A stretch of 64,000 nucleotides of DNA from Caldicellulosiruptor kronotskyensis 2002 (GCF_000166775.1 NC_014720.1:1730501-1794500); one strand, 5' to 3'; shown: positions 22,063 through 32,462, numbered from the stretch's first letter. Notes: generated by a model not told the origin, from the letters alone. Numbers and translations: made by a program.

Positions 22063-22248
22063 TCAAACCTCTACTTCTTTTCGAGACCTGCGCCGCTGCT
22101 TCTCGTACTCTGGATCCCCCTTTTTCCAACCGCTTCTTACCTTCTCAACCACCTTTTGTTTTGATACATCCACAACAAACCCGTTTTCCTTAAAACAAAA
22201 GTATGTGGTATTACCTACCTTGCAGTTCCCACAATTGATGCACTCCAT
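22063..22248 (-). CDS. small protein with N-terminal cysteine cluster, 61 residues
   Basis: The protein begins MECINCGNCKVG, so cysteines 4, 7 or so and 10 form a CxxCxxC cluster, with another cysteine near residue 18. This could bind zinc or an Fe-S cluster. The second half is basic (KQRRRSRKEVEV). A strong terminator follows. It lies about 100 bases downstream of obg on the same strand. The family is not recognised; it may be a small nucleic-acid-binding protein, by composition only. Confidence 0.55.
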   Translation of the reverse strand: MECINCGNCKVGNTTYFCFKENGFVVDVSKQKVVEKVRSGWKKGDPEYEKQRRRSRKEVEV

Positions 22249-22356
22249 TTAGAAAAGATAACCTCCAAACCTTTTAAGAATTTCTTTTTGCTTGTCAATT
22301 ATTTTAACCCATTTTTACTGTTTTGTCTATATCCATTTTTATGATAAATCTAAAAC

Positions 22357-23640
22357 TTATTCATAATATTCAAACTCAACATCAAGTATTCTCACAATGT
22401 CGCCATCCTGGATTCCCATCTCTCTTAACTTATCAAAGACACCAAGCTTGTTTAAGAAATTTTGAAAATACCTGAATGAGTCATGGTCATTTAAAACTAT
22501 GTTTCTTGCAACCTTCTCTACAACTGTTCCTTCTACAATATAAACCCCATTTTCTTTTCTGATAGTCAGCGGTTTTACATCCTTTTTCTTATAGTACACA
22601 AACGTCCGTGGCTTTGCATCCTCTTCGACGTTTTCAGCTGTTTTTTGCTGCTTCAAAAGTTCATAAGCTCTTTTTAAAACCTCTCTTACACCCATGCCAG
22701 TTGCAGCAGAGATGGGATACACTTCATACCCCATCTTTTCAATCTCTTCTTTGAAAAGTTCAAAATACGCCTGAGCATCAGGAAGGTCCATCTTGTTTGC
22801 TGCAACAATTTGAGGCTTTTGTGCAAGATCTGGACTGTATTTTTTTAGCTCCTCATTGATTTTTATAAAATCCTCAACAGGCTCCCTTCCTTCACTTCCC
22901 GACACATCAACAATATGAATCAAAACCTTTGTCCTTTCAACATGTCGCAAAAATTGATGCCCAAGGCCTGCTCCTTCGCTTGCTCCTTCAATAAGCCCCG
23001 GAATGTCGGCAAGAACAAAACTTTCACCCTCGCTAATATATACAATCCCAAGGTTTGGATACTTTGTTGTAAATGGATAGTTTGCTATCTCAGGTCTTGC
23101 ATTTGTTGCAACGGACAAGAAGGTTGACTTCCCAACATTGGGATAGCCGATGAGCCCAACATCTGCTAAAACTTTGAGCTCCAATATAACCCAAAGTTCA
23201 TCACCTTTTTCCCCAACCTCAGCAAACCTTGGTGTTTGTCTTGTTGCTGTTGCAAAATGAGCATTTCCTCTGCCACCTCTACCACCGTGGGCAACAATCG
23301 CTCTGTCGCCTTCTCGTGACAGGTCAGCAATTATCTCACCAGTTTCAGCATCTTTTATTACAGTTCCAACAGGAACCTTTATTATCAAATCCTCACCGTC
23401 TTTGCCGTGCATATTGTTAGGTCCACCGCGCTCACCGTTTTGTGCCTTATAATGTCTTTTGTATTTAAAATCAAGCAGGGTGTTCAGCTCCCTGTCTGCA
23501 ACAAAAATTACATCTCCGCCTTTTCCACCATCGCCACCTGCAGGACCTCCTGCTGGAACATACTTTTCGCGCCTGAATGCAACTATGCCATCTCCACCGT
23601 CTCCTGCTTTGACATAAATCTTTGCTATGTCCACAAACAT
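22357..23640 (-). CDS. obg: GTPase Obg (ribosome assembly)
   Basis: Obg is an essential GTPase in 50S assembly and stress control. From the ATG at 23640 it has 427 residues. The glycine-rich Obg fold opens with MFVDIAKIYVKAGDGGDG. The G domain has GYPNVGKST (G1, about 160-170), DIPGLIEGAS (G3) and ANKMDLPDA (G4). A C-terminal OCT domain ends near VEFEYYE. I chose 23640 because AAGAGGTGAGA lies just upstream, whereas the longer frame to 23691 has no site and runs through the upstream terminator. It follows rpmA, as in most Firmicutes. Confidence 0.96.
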   Translation of the reverse strand: MFVDIAKIYVKAGDGGDGIVAFRREKYVPAGGPAGGDGGKGGDVIFVADRELNTLLDFKYKRHYKAQNGERGGPNNMHGKDGEDLIIKVPVGTVIKDAETGEIIADLSREGDRAIVAHGGRGGRGNAHFATATRQTPRFAEVGEKGDELWVILELKVLADVGLIGYPNVGKSTFLSVATNARPEIANYPFTTKYPNLGIVYISEGESFVLADIPGLIEGASEGAGLGHQFLRHVERTKVLIHIVDVSGSEGREPVEDFIKINEELKKYSPDLAQKPQIVAANKMDLPDAQAYFELFKEEIEKMGYEVYPISAATGMGVREVLKRAYELLKQQKTAENVEEDAKPRTFVYYKKKDVKPLTIRKENGVYIVEGTVVEKVARNIVLNDHDSFRYFQNFLNKLGVFDKLREMGIQDGDIVRILDVEFEYYE

Positions 23641-23679
23641 GAAAATCTCACCTCTTTTAAGAACAACTAAAAGATACAA

Positions 23680-23718
23680 AAAAAGAGACAAACCTCTTTT
23701 GTCAGTTTGCCTCTTTTT
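23680..23718 (-). terminator. terminator between rpmA and obg
   Basis: The arms around 23680-23693 and 23705-23718 (GTTTGcCTCTTTTT type) form a 14-bp stem with one mismatch. On the minus strand it is followed by seven T. It would separate the ribosomal-protein operon from obg, or attenuate obg. Confidence 0.7.
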
Positions 23719-23744
23719 GAAAAGCGTTAAACCATAATAGATTT

Positions 23745-24044
23745 TTATTGAACAGCAACCATTTCTTCAGCTGGAATAACAGACACCACTTTTTTTCCTC
23801 TCTTGTTTTCAAACTTTACATACCCTGTTACTAAAGCAAAAAGTGTGTCATCTCCACCACGACCGACATTTTTGCCTGGGTGGAATTTAGTCCCTCTCTG
23901 TCTTACCAAGATGTTTCCTGCCAAAACAAACTGACCATCTGACCTTTTAACACCAAGTCTTTTTGACTCGCTGTCTCTTCCGTTTCTTGTTGAACCACCA
24001 GCTTTCTTGTGTGCAAAAAGCTGAATGTCAAATATTAGCTTCAT
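23745..24044 (-). CDS. rpmA: 50S ribosomal protein L27
   Basis: L27 lies near the peptidyl-transferase centre. The 99-residue precursor has the Firmicute-type N-terminal extension [10 protein letters not shown] before the mature start [15 protein letters not shown]. This extension must be removed by the cysteine protease Prp, encoded immediately upstream. The start overlaps the end of prp by 17 bases, and GGAGGTGAAAGAAG precedes the ATG. Confidence 0.97.
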   Translation of the reverse strand: MKLIFDIQLFAHKKAGGSTRNGRDSESKRLGVKRSDGQFVLAGNILVRQRGTKFHPGKNVGRGGDDTLFALVTGYVKFENKRGKKVVSVIPAEEMVAVQ

Positions 24045-24369
24045 CTTCTTTCACCTCCACTTTAACATATTTTGGATATTGAGACTCTAATTCTTTCAAC
24101 GCTAAATATGCTGTTTGAAGAAGAAGCGAACAGCCCTTTGTTACTTCTTCATTGTTATTTAGCACTTCAAATTCTAAATAGCCTTCTTTTTGTTCTAAAA
24201 AGTGCTCAGCTTTCAATATCTCAATGCACCCATTTACATTAGCAAGTACTATTGAAGAGACTGCACTGCACACTATGTCTTTACCTTTCGGAGCAAAATA
24301 GCTATGCCCTTTTATAACTATTTTATAATACCCCTTCTTTTGTGATTTTAAAAAGGTAGCTTCAATCAT
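24028..24369 (-). CDS. prp: ribosomal-processing cysteine protease Prp
   Basis: Prp (YsxB family) cleaves the N-terminal extension of L27. The 113-residue protein has the expected catalytic histidine in IKGHSYFAP and catalytic cysteine in [11 protein letters not shown]. It sits between rplU and rpmA, the conserved Firmicute order, and overlaps rpmA. The L27 extension seen next door is its known type of substrate. Confidence 0.93.
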   Translation of the reverse strand: MIEATFLKSQKKGYYKIVIKGHSYFAPKGKDIVCSAVSSIVLANVNGCIEILKAEHFLEQKEGYLEFEVLNNNEEVTKGCSLLLQTAYLALKELESQYPKYVKVEVKEDEANI

Positions 24370-24388
24370 GGTTGGCAGTTTAACTTAC

Positions 24389-24700
24389 TTACTTTGCTAT
24401 TTTTGTTATCTGAATCTTTGTATACCACTGGCGATGTCCAAGCTTTCTGTGATAACCTGTTTTTGATTTGTAAGTAAATACTATGATTTTCTTATCTTTT
24501 GCATGCTCTAAAACCTTCGCTTCAACAAATGCACCATCTACATATGGCTTTCCAACAACAAAACCATCGTCGGACGAAATAGCCAACACCTTGTCAATCT
24601 TTACCACAGAATCAACATCAGCTTTTAATTTTTCAACCTTTAAAACATCGCCTTCCTGCACCTTATATTGCTTTCCACCTGTTTCAATTATTGCATACAT
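24389..24700 (-). CDS. rplU: 50S ribosomal protein L21
   Basis: The family's usual start [18 protein letters not shown] corresponds to the ATG at 24700, giving 103 residues. The end [15 protein letters not shown] is typical of L21. An AGGAGG lies 13 bases upstream. An ATG four codons earlier is directly adjacent to that site and is less likely. The frame continues open further upstream, but that part is the non-coding L21 leader. Confidence 0.95.
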   Translation of the reverse strand: MYAIIETGGKQYKVQEGDVLKVEKLKADVDSVVKIDKVLAISSDDGFVVGKPYVDGAFVEAKVLEHAKDKKIIVFTYKSKTGYHRKLGHRQWYTKIQITKIAK

Positions 24701-24798
24701 CCTCTTCTTCATACCTCCTGCTTTTAAGAAATTTTTCAAATCCACATGCACGCCGCTACGGGAGCAATTTACCCTTTGCGAGCGCTCATAAAACAACA
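24701..24798 (-). promoter_or_regulatory. L21 ribosomal-protein leader
   Basis: The transcribed region ahead of rplU contains GAGCGCTCGCAAAGGG, then CCCGTAGCGGCGTGCATGTG, then GGATTTGAAAAATTTC. These resemble the conserved blocks of the L21 leader of Firmicutes as I remember it. Such leaders are thought to allow autogenous control of the rplU-prp-rpmA operon by L21. The match is by memory of the motif, not an alignment. Confidence 0.65.
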
Positions 24799-24804
24799 TT
24801 CAAT

Positions 24805-24833
24805 ATTATAGCATTGAATATTGCCCATTACAA
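24805..24833 (-). promoter_or_regulatory. predicted sigma-A promoter of rplU-prp-rpmA
   Basis: TTGTAA (24828-24833) and a perfect TATAAT (24805-24810) on the minus strand are 17 bases apart, placing the start point just ahead of the L21 leader. Confidence 0.75.
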
Positions 24834-24867
24834 TAGCAAATTTTCCTCAAAACCCTTTGTGTCTTTA

Positions 24868-25404
24868 TTATTTTGTTTCCTTGTAAAACCTCTCTTTTTC
24901 GCTGTAAATACAGCCGCAATATTTCTGCATATAAAGTCCTATCTCTCTTGCTTTTTGCCTTCCTTCTCTAAATCCTTCCCTGAAATCTTTATAATAAAAT
25001 TCAATCTCGTACTTTTTTGAAATGGCTTCTCCAAGTTCTTTTATAAGTTCATGTTTTTGATAAGGACTTACCAAAAGAGAGGTTGTAAAGGCATCAAACC
25101 CACTTTTTTTTGCAACCAAGGCAGTTCTTTCTAATCTTACAGAATAACAATAAATACACCTTGCATTTTCTCTAAAAGCACAGTTTCGCAAAAACTCTTC
25201 CAAGGGATATTCATCTATCACAATAAGTTTTTTACCTTTCATTTCATAAAAAAGTTTTGCAGAATCCAATCTGTTTTTAAATTCTGTATAAGGATGAATG
25301 TTGGGATTGAAAAAAAGCCCAAAAACTTCATGCCCCTCTCCACTTAGCTTTTCTAAAGGATACACGCTACATGGTCCACAGCATGTGTGCATAAGCAGTT
25401 TCAT
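24868..25404 (-). CDS. queH: epoxyqueuosine reductase QueH
   Basis: QueH (formerly DUF208) reduces epoxyqueuosine to queuosine in tRNA, replacing the unrelated QueG. The 178-residue protein has the CC-G-P-C motif near the N-terminus ([13 protein letters not shown]), [11 protein letters not shown] in the middle and [10 protein letters not shown] at the end. These cysteines bind metal and an Fe-S cluster in the family. Its start overlaps the end of ruvB by four bases, so it is the last gene of the ruvCAB-queH unit. Confidence 0.92.
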   Translation of the reverse strand: MKLLMHTCCGPCSVYPLEKLSGEGHEVFGLFFNPNIHPYTEFKNRLDSAKLFYEMKGKKLIVIDEYPLEEFLRNCAFRENARCIYCYSVRLERTALVAKKSGFDAFTTSLLVSPYQKHELIKELGEAISKKYEIEFYYKDFREGFREGRQKAREIGLYMQKYCGCIYSEKERFYKETK

Positions 25405-26417
25405 TCGGTATCACCACTTTCTTTGAGCTTAAACTTTATCTTTGCTATATGACTTATAGCTTTTTGAGTTGCAACTCTTCCTCGCGCAGTCTTTACCAAA
25501 AAACCTTCCTGAATCAAATAAGGTTCATAGATATCTTCAATTGTTCCTTCATCTTCGCCAATAGCAGCTGCAATTGTAGAAAGTCCAACAGGTCCTCCGC
25601 CAAACTTGTAAACTATCGCTTCTAAAATGTTTCTGTCAACAAGGTCAAGTCCATATTCGTCCACCTCAAACATCTCAAGACCACTTTTTGCAACTTCATA
25701 TGTTATACTTCCTGTGTGCTTTACCATAGCATAATCTCTAAGTCTTCTAAGTAGTCTGTTTGCAACCCTCGGAGTTCCTCTTGAGCGTTTTGCAATCTCT
25801 ATGCATGCTTCTTTTTCTATATCGCACTTTAAAATGCTGGCAGACCTCATAACAATCTGACTCAGCTCTTCAACTGTGTAATAGTCAAGCCTTTCTATTA
25901 TTCCAAACCTGTCTCTCAGCGGTGATGATAAAAGACCTGCCCTTGTTGTTGCTCCAATGAGTGTAAAAGGTGGCAAAGTCAATCTTATAGTCTTTGCGGA
26001 CGGACCTTTGCCAATCACAATGTCAACCTTTTTGTCTTCCATTGCAGGATATAAAACCTCTTCGATTGTTCTGTTTAGTCTATGAATTTCATCAATAAAC
26101 AAAATATTATTTTCACCAATATTTGTAAGAATGGCAACAAGGTCGCCTGCTCTTTCTATTGCAGGACCAGATGTTACTTTTATATCAACTCCCATTTCAT
26201 TAGCAATGATGTTTGCCAATGTTGTTTTTCCAAGACCAGGCGGACCATACAAGAGTACATGATCAAGAGGTTCTTTTCTTTTTTTAGCAGCTTCAATAAA
26301 GATTTTTATCTTTTCTTTCACCTTTTGCTGGCCTATATACTCTTCAAGCATCTTTGGTCTCAATGATTCTTCATGAACATCCTCAACAGAAAATTTATTA
26401 TCCAGTAATCTTTCCAT
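25401..26417 (-). CDS. ruvB: Holliday junction branch-migration helicase RuvB
   Basis: RuvB is the AAA+ motor that drives branch migration with RuvA. The 338 residues have Walker A GPPGLGKT at 58-65, Walker B LFIDEIH at 105-111, [18 protein letters not shown] with sensor and arginine residues, and a C-terminal winged helix ending in RGRVAT. The gene lies 33 bases after ruvA and overlaps queH. Confidence 0.97.
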   Translation of the reverse strand: MERLLDNKFSVEDVHEESLRPKMLEEYIGQQKVKEKIKIFIEAAKKRKEPLDHVLLYGPPGLGKTTLANIIANEMGVDIKVTSGPAIERAGDLVAILTNIGENNILFIDEIHRLNRTIEEVLYPAMEDKKVDIVIGKGPSAKTIRLTLPPFTLIGATTRAGLLSSPLRDRFGIIERLDYYTVEELSQIVMRSASILKCDIEKEACIEIAKRSRGTPRVANRLLRRLRDYAMVKHTGSITYEVAKSGLEMFEVDEYGLDLVDRNILEAIVYKFGGGPVGLSTIAAAIGEDEGTIEDIYEPYLIQEGFLVKTARGRVATQKAISHIAKIKFKLKESGDTE

Positions 26418-26450
26418 TTTATTTCATTCCTCTTTGGATTTATTTTTTTC

Positions 26451-27044
26451 TCAAATCTTTGATAATTTTTTCAAAGCAAGTTTTATTCCATCTTCCAAAG
26501 AAAGTTCAGAAAAATCTTCGGATGAAAGAACCTGGTACACTTCATCTATGTCATACCCCAAGGATAAAAGTGCTAAAGATATTTCTTCAAGTTTTTCGTA
26601 ATTATTTTCTCCTTTACCTGCAGTAGTAGCTACTTTGAACTCTTTTTTGAGTGTCTCTTTGAGCTCAAGAATTATCCTGCTTGCAGTTTTTTTCCCAATT
26701 CCTTTTACCTTCTCAAGCCTTGCCACATTTCCCTTTGCAATCTCAACAATAAGCTCTTGAAAGTCTATTGAAGAAAGAATCTGTAGAGCTAATTTGCTGC
26801 CAACACCGGTTACCTTCTGTAGCTTTAAAAAAAGTTCTCTTTCTTCCCTTGTCAAAAAACCGTAACATTCAAGCTCTGATAAATTTTCGTTAAACTTCAG
26901 GCTAACATACACTCTCTTTTCTTTGCCTAAAAATTCAGAGAATTTTGTGCTATTACAAAATATTTTTATGTATATGTTATTGTAATTGAGGATAACATAA
27001 TTATTAAATACCTCTTGGATGGTTCCCACAATAGAATCTATCAT
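26451..27044 (-). CDS. ruvA: Holliday junction DNA-binding protein RuvA
   Basis: RuvA binds the four-way junction and loads RuvB. The 197-residue protein has an N-terminal OB-fold. Tandem helix-hairpin-helix motifs follow, with KVTGVGSKLAL and KVKGIGKKTASRIILELK at about 93-140. A C-terminal RuvB-contact domain (LSLGYDIDEVYQVL) closes the chain. The start overlaps ruvC by four bases. Confidence 0.96.
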   Translation of the reverse strand: MIDSIVGTIQEVFNNYVILNYNNIYIKIFCNSTKFSEFLGKEKRVYVSLKFNENLSELECYGFLTREERELFLKLQKVTGVGSKLALQILSSIDFQELIVEIAKGNVARLEKVKGIGKKTASRIILELKETLKKEFKVATTAGKGENNYEKLEEISLALLSLGYDIDEVYQVLSSEDFSELSLEDGIKLALKKLSKI

Positions 27045-27541
27045 ACTTCATCCTCCTGATAAAGTACCGAAGAGCTTGACAGTATATGACACATCGCAAC
27101 AGCCAAAGCATCTGCAACATCATCTGGCTTAGGAATTTCAGAAAGACCAAGTAGACTTTTTACCATTTTTTGTATTTGAGTTTTATCTGCTCTACCATAT
27201 CCAGTTATGGATTGTTTAACTTGCAAGGGGGTATATTCGTAAATGCTCAGGTTATTCTGAATACATGTGAGAATAATCACACCTCTTGCCTCACCAATTG
27301 TGATAGCAGTTTTTGAGTTTTTACTGAAAAAAAGTTCTTCAATTGCAACAACGTCAGGCTGGTACAGCGAAATTATGCTACAAAGCTCAGTATAAAGATG
27401 TAAAAGTCTCATCGACTTTTTGAGACTGCTCGAAGTTTCTATTCTGCCATAGTCGATTACTTTAAACTCTGAGCCATTTTTAGACTCTATAATTCCATAA
27501 CCAGTCAGCGCAATCCCAGGGTCAATACCAAGCACTCGCAA
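27041..27541 (-). CDS. ruvC: Holliday junction resolvase RuvC
   Basis: RuvC cuts Holliday junctions symmetrically. The 166-residue protein has the four expected acidic residues: Asp7 in GIDPG, Glu68 in VAIEELFF, and Asp141 and Asp144 in PDDVADALA. The gene starts with TTG behind AAAGGA. It is the first gene of ruvC-ruvA-ruvB-queH and is divergent from an acetyltransferase gene. Confidence 0.96.
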   Translation of the reverse strand: MRVLGIDPGIALTGYGIIESKNGSEFKVIDYGRIETSSSLKKSMRLLHLYTELCSIISLYQPDVVAIEELFFSKNSKTAITIGEARGVIILTCIQNNLSIYEYTPLQVKQSITGYGRADKTQIQKMVKSLLGLSEIPKPDDVADALAVAMCHILSSSSVLYQEDEV

Positions 27542-27646
27542 CTTTTCTCAAATCCTTTCTCTATATTTCGAATTTTTAACCCCTACAAACATTGATTCTT
27601 TATTCATTTTAGCACAATTTAATTTTTTTATCCACAAAATATCTAC

Positions 27647-27675
27647 TTGCATTTTTATTCTTTTTAATTTATAAT
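27647..27675 (+). promoter_or_regulatory. predicted sigma-A promoter of the GNAT gene
   Basis: TTGCAT (27647-27652) and TATAAT (27670-27675) are spaced by 17 bases, 25 bases ahead of the ATG. Confidence 0.7.
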
Positions 27676-27699
27676 TATGCAGTAAAGGAGGAAAGAATA

Positions 27700-28182
27700 A
27701 TGGAATTTGTTGTTCGAAGAGCAACTTATGATGATGTAAAGGCTATAAAAGAAATAACAAAAGAGGCGTTTACAAAGTATTGTGAGCTTGCAGGTATTGA
27801 CCCTGCCAAAAATGCAGCTGTGAGTGAGACTGAAGAGGATATAAAAAGGGATATTGATACCAAAGAGGTTTATGTTGCTTTTATGGATGGAATAATTGTG
27901 GGCACTATTAGAGTAGAGATATTTCCTGACAAAACAGCGTATATAAGCAGGTTTGGAGTAAGACTTAACTATCAAAACAACGGCGTCGGCAAAGCACTTA
28001 TGAAGGTGGTAGATGAAAGACTAAAAGAGCTTGGGGTCAAAAAGGTTTATCTTCACACAGCTTCAAAGGTTCGCGACCTTGTTCGATTCTATTATGCAAG
28101 AGGCTTTTATATTGTGTCAACTTCAAATGAAAATGGGTATATTAGAGCACTTTTGTGTAAAGAGTATGATGAAGAAAACTAA
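27700..28182 (+). CDS. GNAT-family N-acetyltransferase
   Basis: This 160-residue single-domain GNAT protein starts MEFVVRRATYDDVKAIKEIT. It has the acetyl-CoA pyrophosphate loop in YQNNGVGKALM at about 94-104 and the late strand/helix VRFYYARGFYIV. The substrate is unknown. The ATG follows a perfect AAGGAGG. The gene is monocistronic, with its own promoter and terminator, lying between ruvC and a GH4 glycosidase gene on the other strand. Confidence 0.9.
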   Translation: MEFVVRRATYDDVKAIKEITKEAFTKYCELAGIDPAKNAAVSETEEDIKRDIDTKEVYVAFMDGIIVGTIRVEIFPDKTAYISRFGVRLNYQNNGVGKALMKVVDERLKELGVKKVYLHTASKVRDLVRFYYARGFYIVSTSNENGYIRALLCKEYDEEN

Positions 28183-28247
28183 AGGGCTTTGCAAAGTTCA
28201 TTGTAACATGGGAATTTTGAGCTTCTTGTGCATGCAAAGCCCTTTTT
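28183..28247 (+). terminator. terminator of the GNAT gene
   Basis: AGGGCTTTGCA (28183-28193) pairs with TGCAAAGCCCT (28233-28243) around a 39-base loop, and the stem ends in a run of five T (28243-28247). Confidence 0.7.
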
Positions 28248-28273
28248 GACTTTAATTTCTATATTAATCAAAA

Positions 28274-29590
28274 TTACCTATAAAACTTTTCTGGCAGCCA
28301 TTCTTTTTCAGCTTCAAACATCTCGTCTACCATCTGTCGTATTTCATCCAAATCTAAAACTGCACTTGTGAGAGGGTCCATCATAATTGCATGATAAACT
28401 GCTTCCCTATCACCTGTCAAAGCAGCAAGAACAGTTAGCTCTTGAACGTTTATATTTGTTCTATTCAAAGCTGCAAGCTGTGGTGGTAGATCTCCCACAT
28501 AAGTTGGCTGAATACCATTTTTGTCAACCAAGCATGGCACTTCAACACAGCATCCTTCAGGCAAATTTTTTATCAAACCCTTGTTCTCAACATTACCATT
28601 TATCACACTTGGAGTATTTGTCTCTATAGAATGGATGATAGTTGCACAATATTCGTTACTTCTTTTCGGGTCGATGTAGTCTGCCTCTGCCATTTTTTTT
28701 AGGTCCTCAAGCAAAGTTTTCGCAGCATCTAAGCAGCAATGCAAATACATACCATTGTAATGTTCTTTGTGCCATGAATGTGTTCTATGGATTTTATTTA
28801 TCCAATCGTCGCTCTTCCTAAAATAGGGAACATATTCAGACATGTGAAAACTTGACTCTGAAACATAATATCCAAAATGTTTTAGTATCTCGAACTTGGT
28901 AACATCCTGGGTATAAATCTCGGGGTCATTTGCTTTTTCTCTTATAAGAGGATACGCATCTTTCCCACTCCACTCAAATTTTAAAAACCACGCCATGTGG
29001 TTTATACCTGCGCATAAGTATGAAACCTCTTCCATTTTTGCACCAATAATCTTTGCTAAAAATTCAGCAGTTCCTTGAACACTATGACAAAGCCCTACAT
29101 TTTTTATATTCGTAGCCTTATTTAACGCCCAGCAATTCATTGCCATTGGATTTACATAATTGAGCAAAAGTGCGTCAGGACACAGCTCTTCCATGTCCTT
29201 TGCAATGTCAAGTAAAACCGGTATTGTTCTAAGAGCTCTGAAAACTCCACCTGGACCTATTGTATCGCCAACTGCCTGTTTTACACCGTATTTTAGAGGA
29301 ATGTAAATGTCATACTCGAAAGGTTTTAAACCTCCAACCTGTATTGTGACAATAACATATTTTGCACCTTTTAAAGCCTCTTTTCTATCAGTTGTAGCTT
29401 CAAGTTTAGTAGGATACTTTTCCTGTTCAATGAGCTTTTGCAGAGCTTTTCTCATAAATTCAAGCCTTATACTGTCAATGTCCATAAGCGCTATTGTAGA
29501 GTCTCTTAGCTCTGGATATGACAAAATGTCTCTTACTAAGTTCCTTGTGAAAACTCCACTTCCCGCCCCTATGATAGCTATTTTGAGCAT
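28274..29590 (-). CDS. GH4 family alpha-glucosidase/alpha-galactosidase
   Basis: GH4 enzymes cleave glycosides by an NAD- and Mn-dependent oxidation-elimination route. This cytoplasmic protein has about 438 residues. The N-terminal Rossmann loop is IAIIGAGSGVFT. NYVNPMAMNCWAL and GLCHSVQGTAEFL give the metal cysteine, and GINHMAWFL gives the metal histidine. The NPMAMN type is closer to alpha-glucosidases/alpha-galactosidases than to 6-phospho-glucosidases. I chose the ATG at 29590, with AAGGAG eight bases upstream, over one six codons earlier. The sugar specificity cannot be fixed from sequence. Confidence 0.92.
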   Translation of the reverse strand: MLKIAIIGAGSGVFTRNLVRDILSYPELRDSTIALMDIDSIRLEFMRKALQKLIEQEKYPTKLEATTDRKEALKGAKYVIVTIQVGGLKPFEYDIYIPLKYGVKQAVGDTIGPGGVFRALRTIPVLLDIAKDMEELCPDALLLNYVNPMAMNCWALNKATNIKNVGLCHSVQGTAEFLAKIIGAKMEEVSYLCAGINHMAWFLKFEWSGKDAYPLIREKANDPEIYTQDVTKFEILKHFGYYVSESSFHMSEYVPYFRKSDDWINKIHRTHSWHKEHYNGMYLHCCLDAAKTLLEDLKKMAEADYIDPKRSNEYCATIIHSIETNTPSVINGNVENKGLIKNLPEGCCVEVPCLVDKNGIQPTYVGDLPPQLAALNRTNINVQELTVLAALTGDREAVYHAIMMDPLTSAVLDLDEIRQMVDEMFEAEKEWLPEKFYR

Positions 29591-29692
29591 ACCCTCATCT
29601 CCTTCCATGAATATATCTTTTATTTTAACCTTTCGGCCGCTGTATTTAAATTCTTATAATTTTGAAACTTCTATCAGATTTTATAAAACAAA

Positions 29693-29736
29693 CAAGACAG
29701 CTTCTTAAATTTTATACTCTTTAAGAAGCTGTCTTG
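29693..29736 (-). terminator. terminator of the GH51 gene
   Basis: A perfect 17-bp stem: CAAGACAGCTTCTTAAA (29693-29709) and its complement (29720-29736), with a 10-base loop. On the minus strand it is followed by TTTGTTTTAT. Confidence 0.8.
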
Positions 29737-29754
29737 CTTAGCTTTGCAATGCAA

Positions 29755-31290
<1,536 letters not shown>

Positions 31291-31366
31291 TTATTTTTAA
31301 AACTTTTTTAGGCAAATTTTCTATATACACATTTTTATTTAATCTTAATTAAAATATTTTAGTTAG

Positions 31367-31395
31367 ATTATATAGACAGCATTCAAAAAAGTCAA
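31367..31395 (-). promoter_or_regulatory. predicted sigma-A promoter of the GH51 gene
   Basis: TTGACT (31390-31395) and TATAAT (31367-31372) on the minus strand are separated by exactly 17 bases. This is the best promoter in the window together with those of the S-box and rplU. Confidence 0.8.
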
Positions 31396-31400
31396 GTTCT

Positions 31401-31440
31401 TTATTAAAACTTTTAATAAAAACTTGTATACATACAAGTT
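31401..31440. promoter_or_regulatory. two tandem palindromes, candidate operators of the ArsR-type regulator
   Basis: TTATTAAAA-C-TTTTAATAA (31401-31419) and AACTTGTAT-ac-ATACAAGTT (31421-31440) are perfect inverted repeats with 9-bp arms. Their centres are about 20 bp apart, two helical turns. They lie directly upstream of the GH51 -35 box and ahead of the regulator gene. The two sequences differ from each other, so they may bind different proteins. Confidence 0.6.
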
Positions 31441-31544
31441 AACTCAGTTTAAATTCGTAAGTTTTTACTTGTTTCTTGCAAATTATTTTAAAACCAGCTA
31501 AAATAAAAATGTTTAAATCTATAAAAAAGGGTGGAATAAAAATC

Positions 31545-32459
31545 ATGAAACAAATAGACAATCTCAAAGAAGCAAAAATACTTTTTGAAGCTTTAGCTTC
31601 TGATGCAAGATTAGAAATTATAAGCCTTTTGAGTAAACATCGTGAAATGAATATGAATGAAATTGCGCAAAAACTTGGACTTACAAATGGCGCAGTTACT
31701 CAGCACATGAAAAAGCTAATTGCTGCTGGGATTGTTACAATCAGTGCGGCTGCAGGAAAACATGGCAATCAAAAGATTTGCCGTCTTGTTGAAGACAAAA
31801 TAATTATTAACATTGTCACAAAGCATCCTCAAAAATTATATGAATGCGAAATCAAAGTTGGTAATTATTCTATCTTTGAGGTTTATCCAACCTGTGGACT
31901 TGCTACAAAAGACAAGTTAATCGGAGAGGTAGATGACCCCAAATACTTTGCTCATCCTGAGCATGTTAACTGTGATATTATCTGGTTTACAAAGGGTTAT
32001 GTAGAATATATAATCCCCAATTTTCTGCGCCAAAATCAAAAGGCTGTTGAAATTCAGATTTCATTTGAAATTTCTTCAGAAGCCCCAGGTGTCAGTGAAA
32101 ACTGGCCTTCAGATATATACTTTTACTTAAATGGAGTTGAACTTGGTTACTGGACAAGTCCAGGGGATTTCGGAGGAGAAACTAAAGGAATCTTTACACC
32201 TGACTGGTGGTTCCCTAACTGGAACCAGTATGGACTTTTAAAACTTCTTTCAGTTTCAGAAGATGGGACATATATAGACGGATTTAAAATTTCTAATGTC
32301 ACTATAAAAGATATTGATATCGAGTCCAAAAATGAAATAAGGTTTAGAGTTGCTGTGCCTGATCACGCAAAGAACATTGGAGGAGTTACTCTTTTTGGAA
32401 GAAACTTTGGAAACTATGACCAGGATATAAAGTTCCGAATATTTTATGAAGAAATTTAA
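31545..32459 (+). CDS. ArsR-type winged-helix regulator with C-terminal beta-sandwich-like domain
   Basis: This protein of about 304 residues has an N-terminal ArsR-like HTH, with LFEALASDARLEIISLL and KLGLTNGAVTQHMKKLIAAG. A region of about 200 residues follows (YFYLNGVELGYWTSPGDFGG, GVTLFGRNFGNYDQDI) that is rich in aromatic residues and beta-strands and resembles a carbohydrate-binding beta-sandwich. I chose the ATG at 31545 because the HTH begins right after it and GGGTGG lies upstream. Upstream in-frame starts would add a lysine-rich tail. It is divergent from the GH51 gene and probably controls it in response to an arabinose-containing ligand; this is inference. Confidence 0.8.
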   Translation: MKQIDNLKEAKILFEALASDARLEIISLLSKHREMNMNEIAQKLGLTNGAVTQHMKKLIAAGIVTISAAAGKHGNQKICRLVEDKIIINIVTKHPQKLYECEIKVGNYSIFEVYPTCGLATKDKLIGEVDDPKYFAHPEHVNCDIIWFTKGYVEYIIPNFLRQNQKAVEIQISFEISSEAPGVSENWPSDIYFYLNGVELGYWTSPGDFGGETKGIFTPDWWFPNWNQYGLLKLLSVSEDGTYIDGFKISNVTIKDIDIESKNEIRFRVAVPDHAKNIGGVTLFGRNFGNYDQDIKFRIFYEEI

Positions 32460-32462
32460 ACA

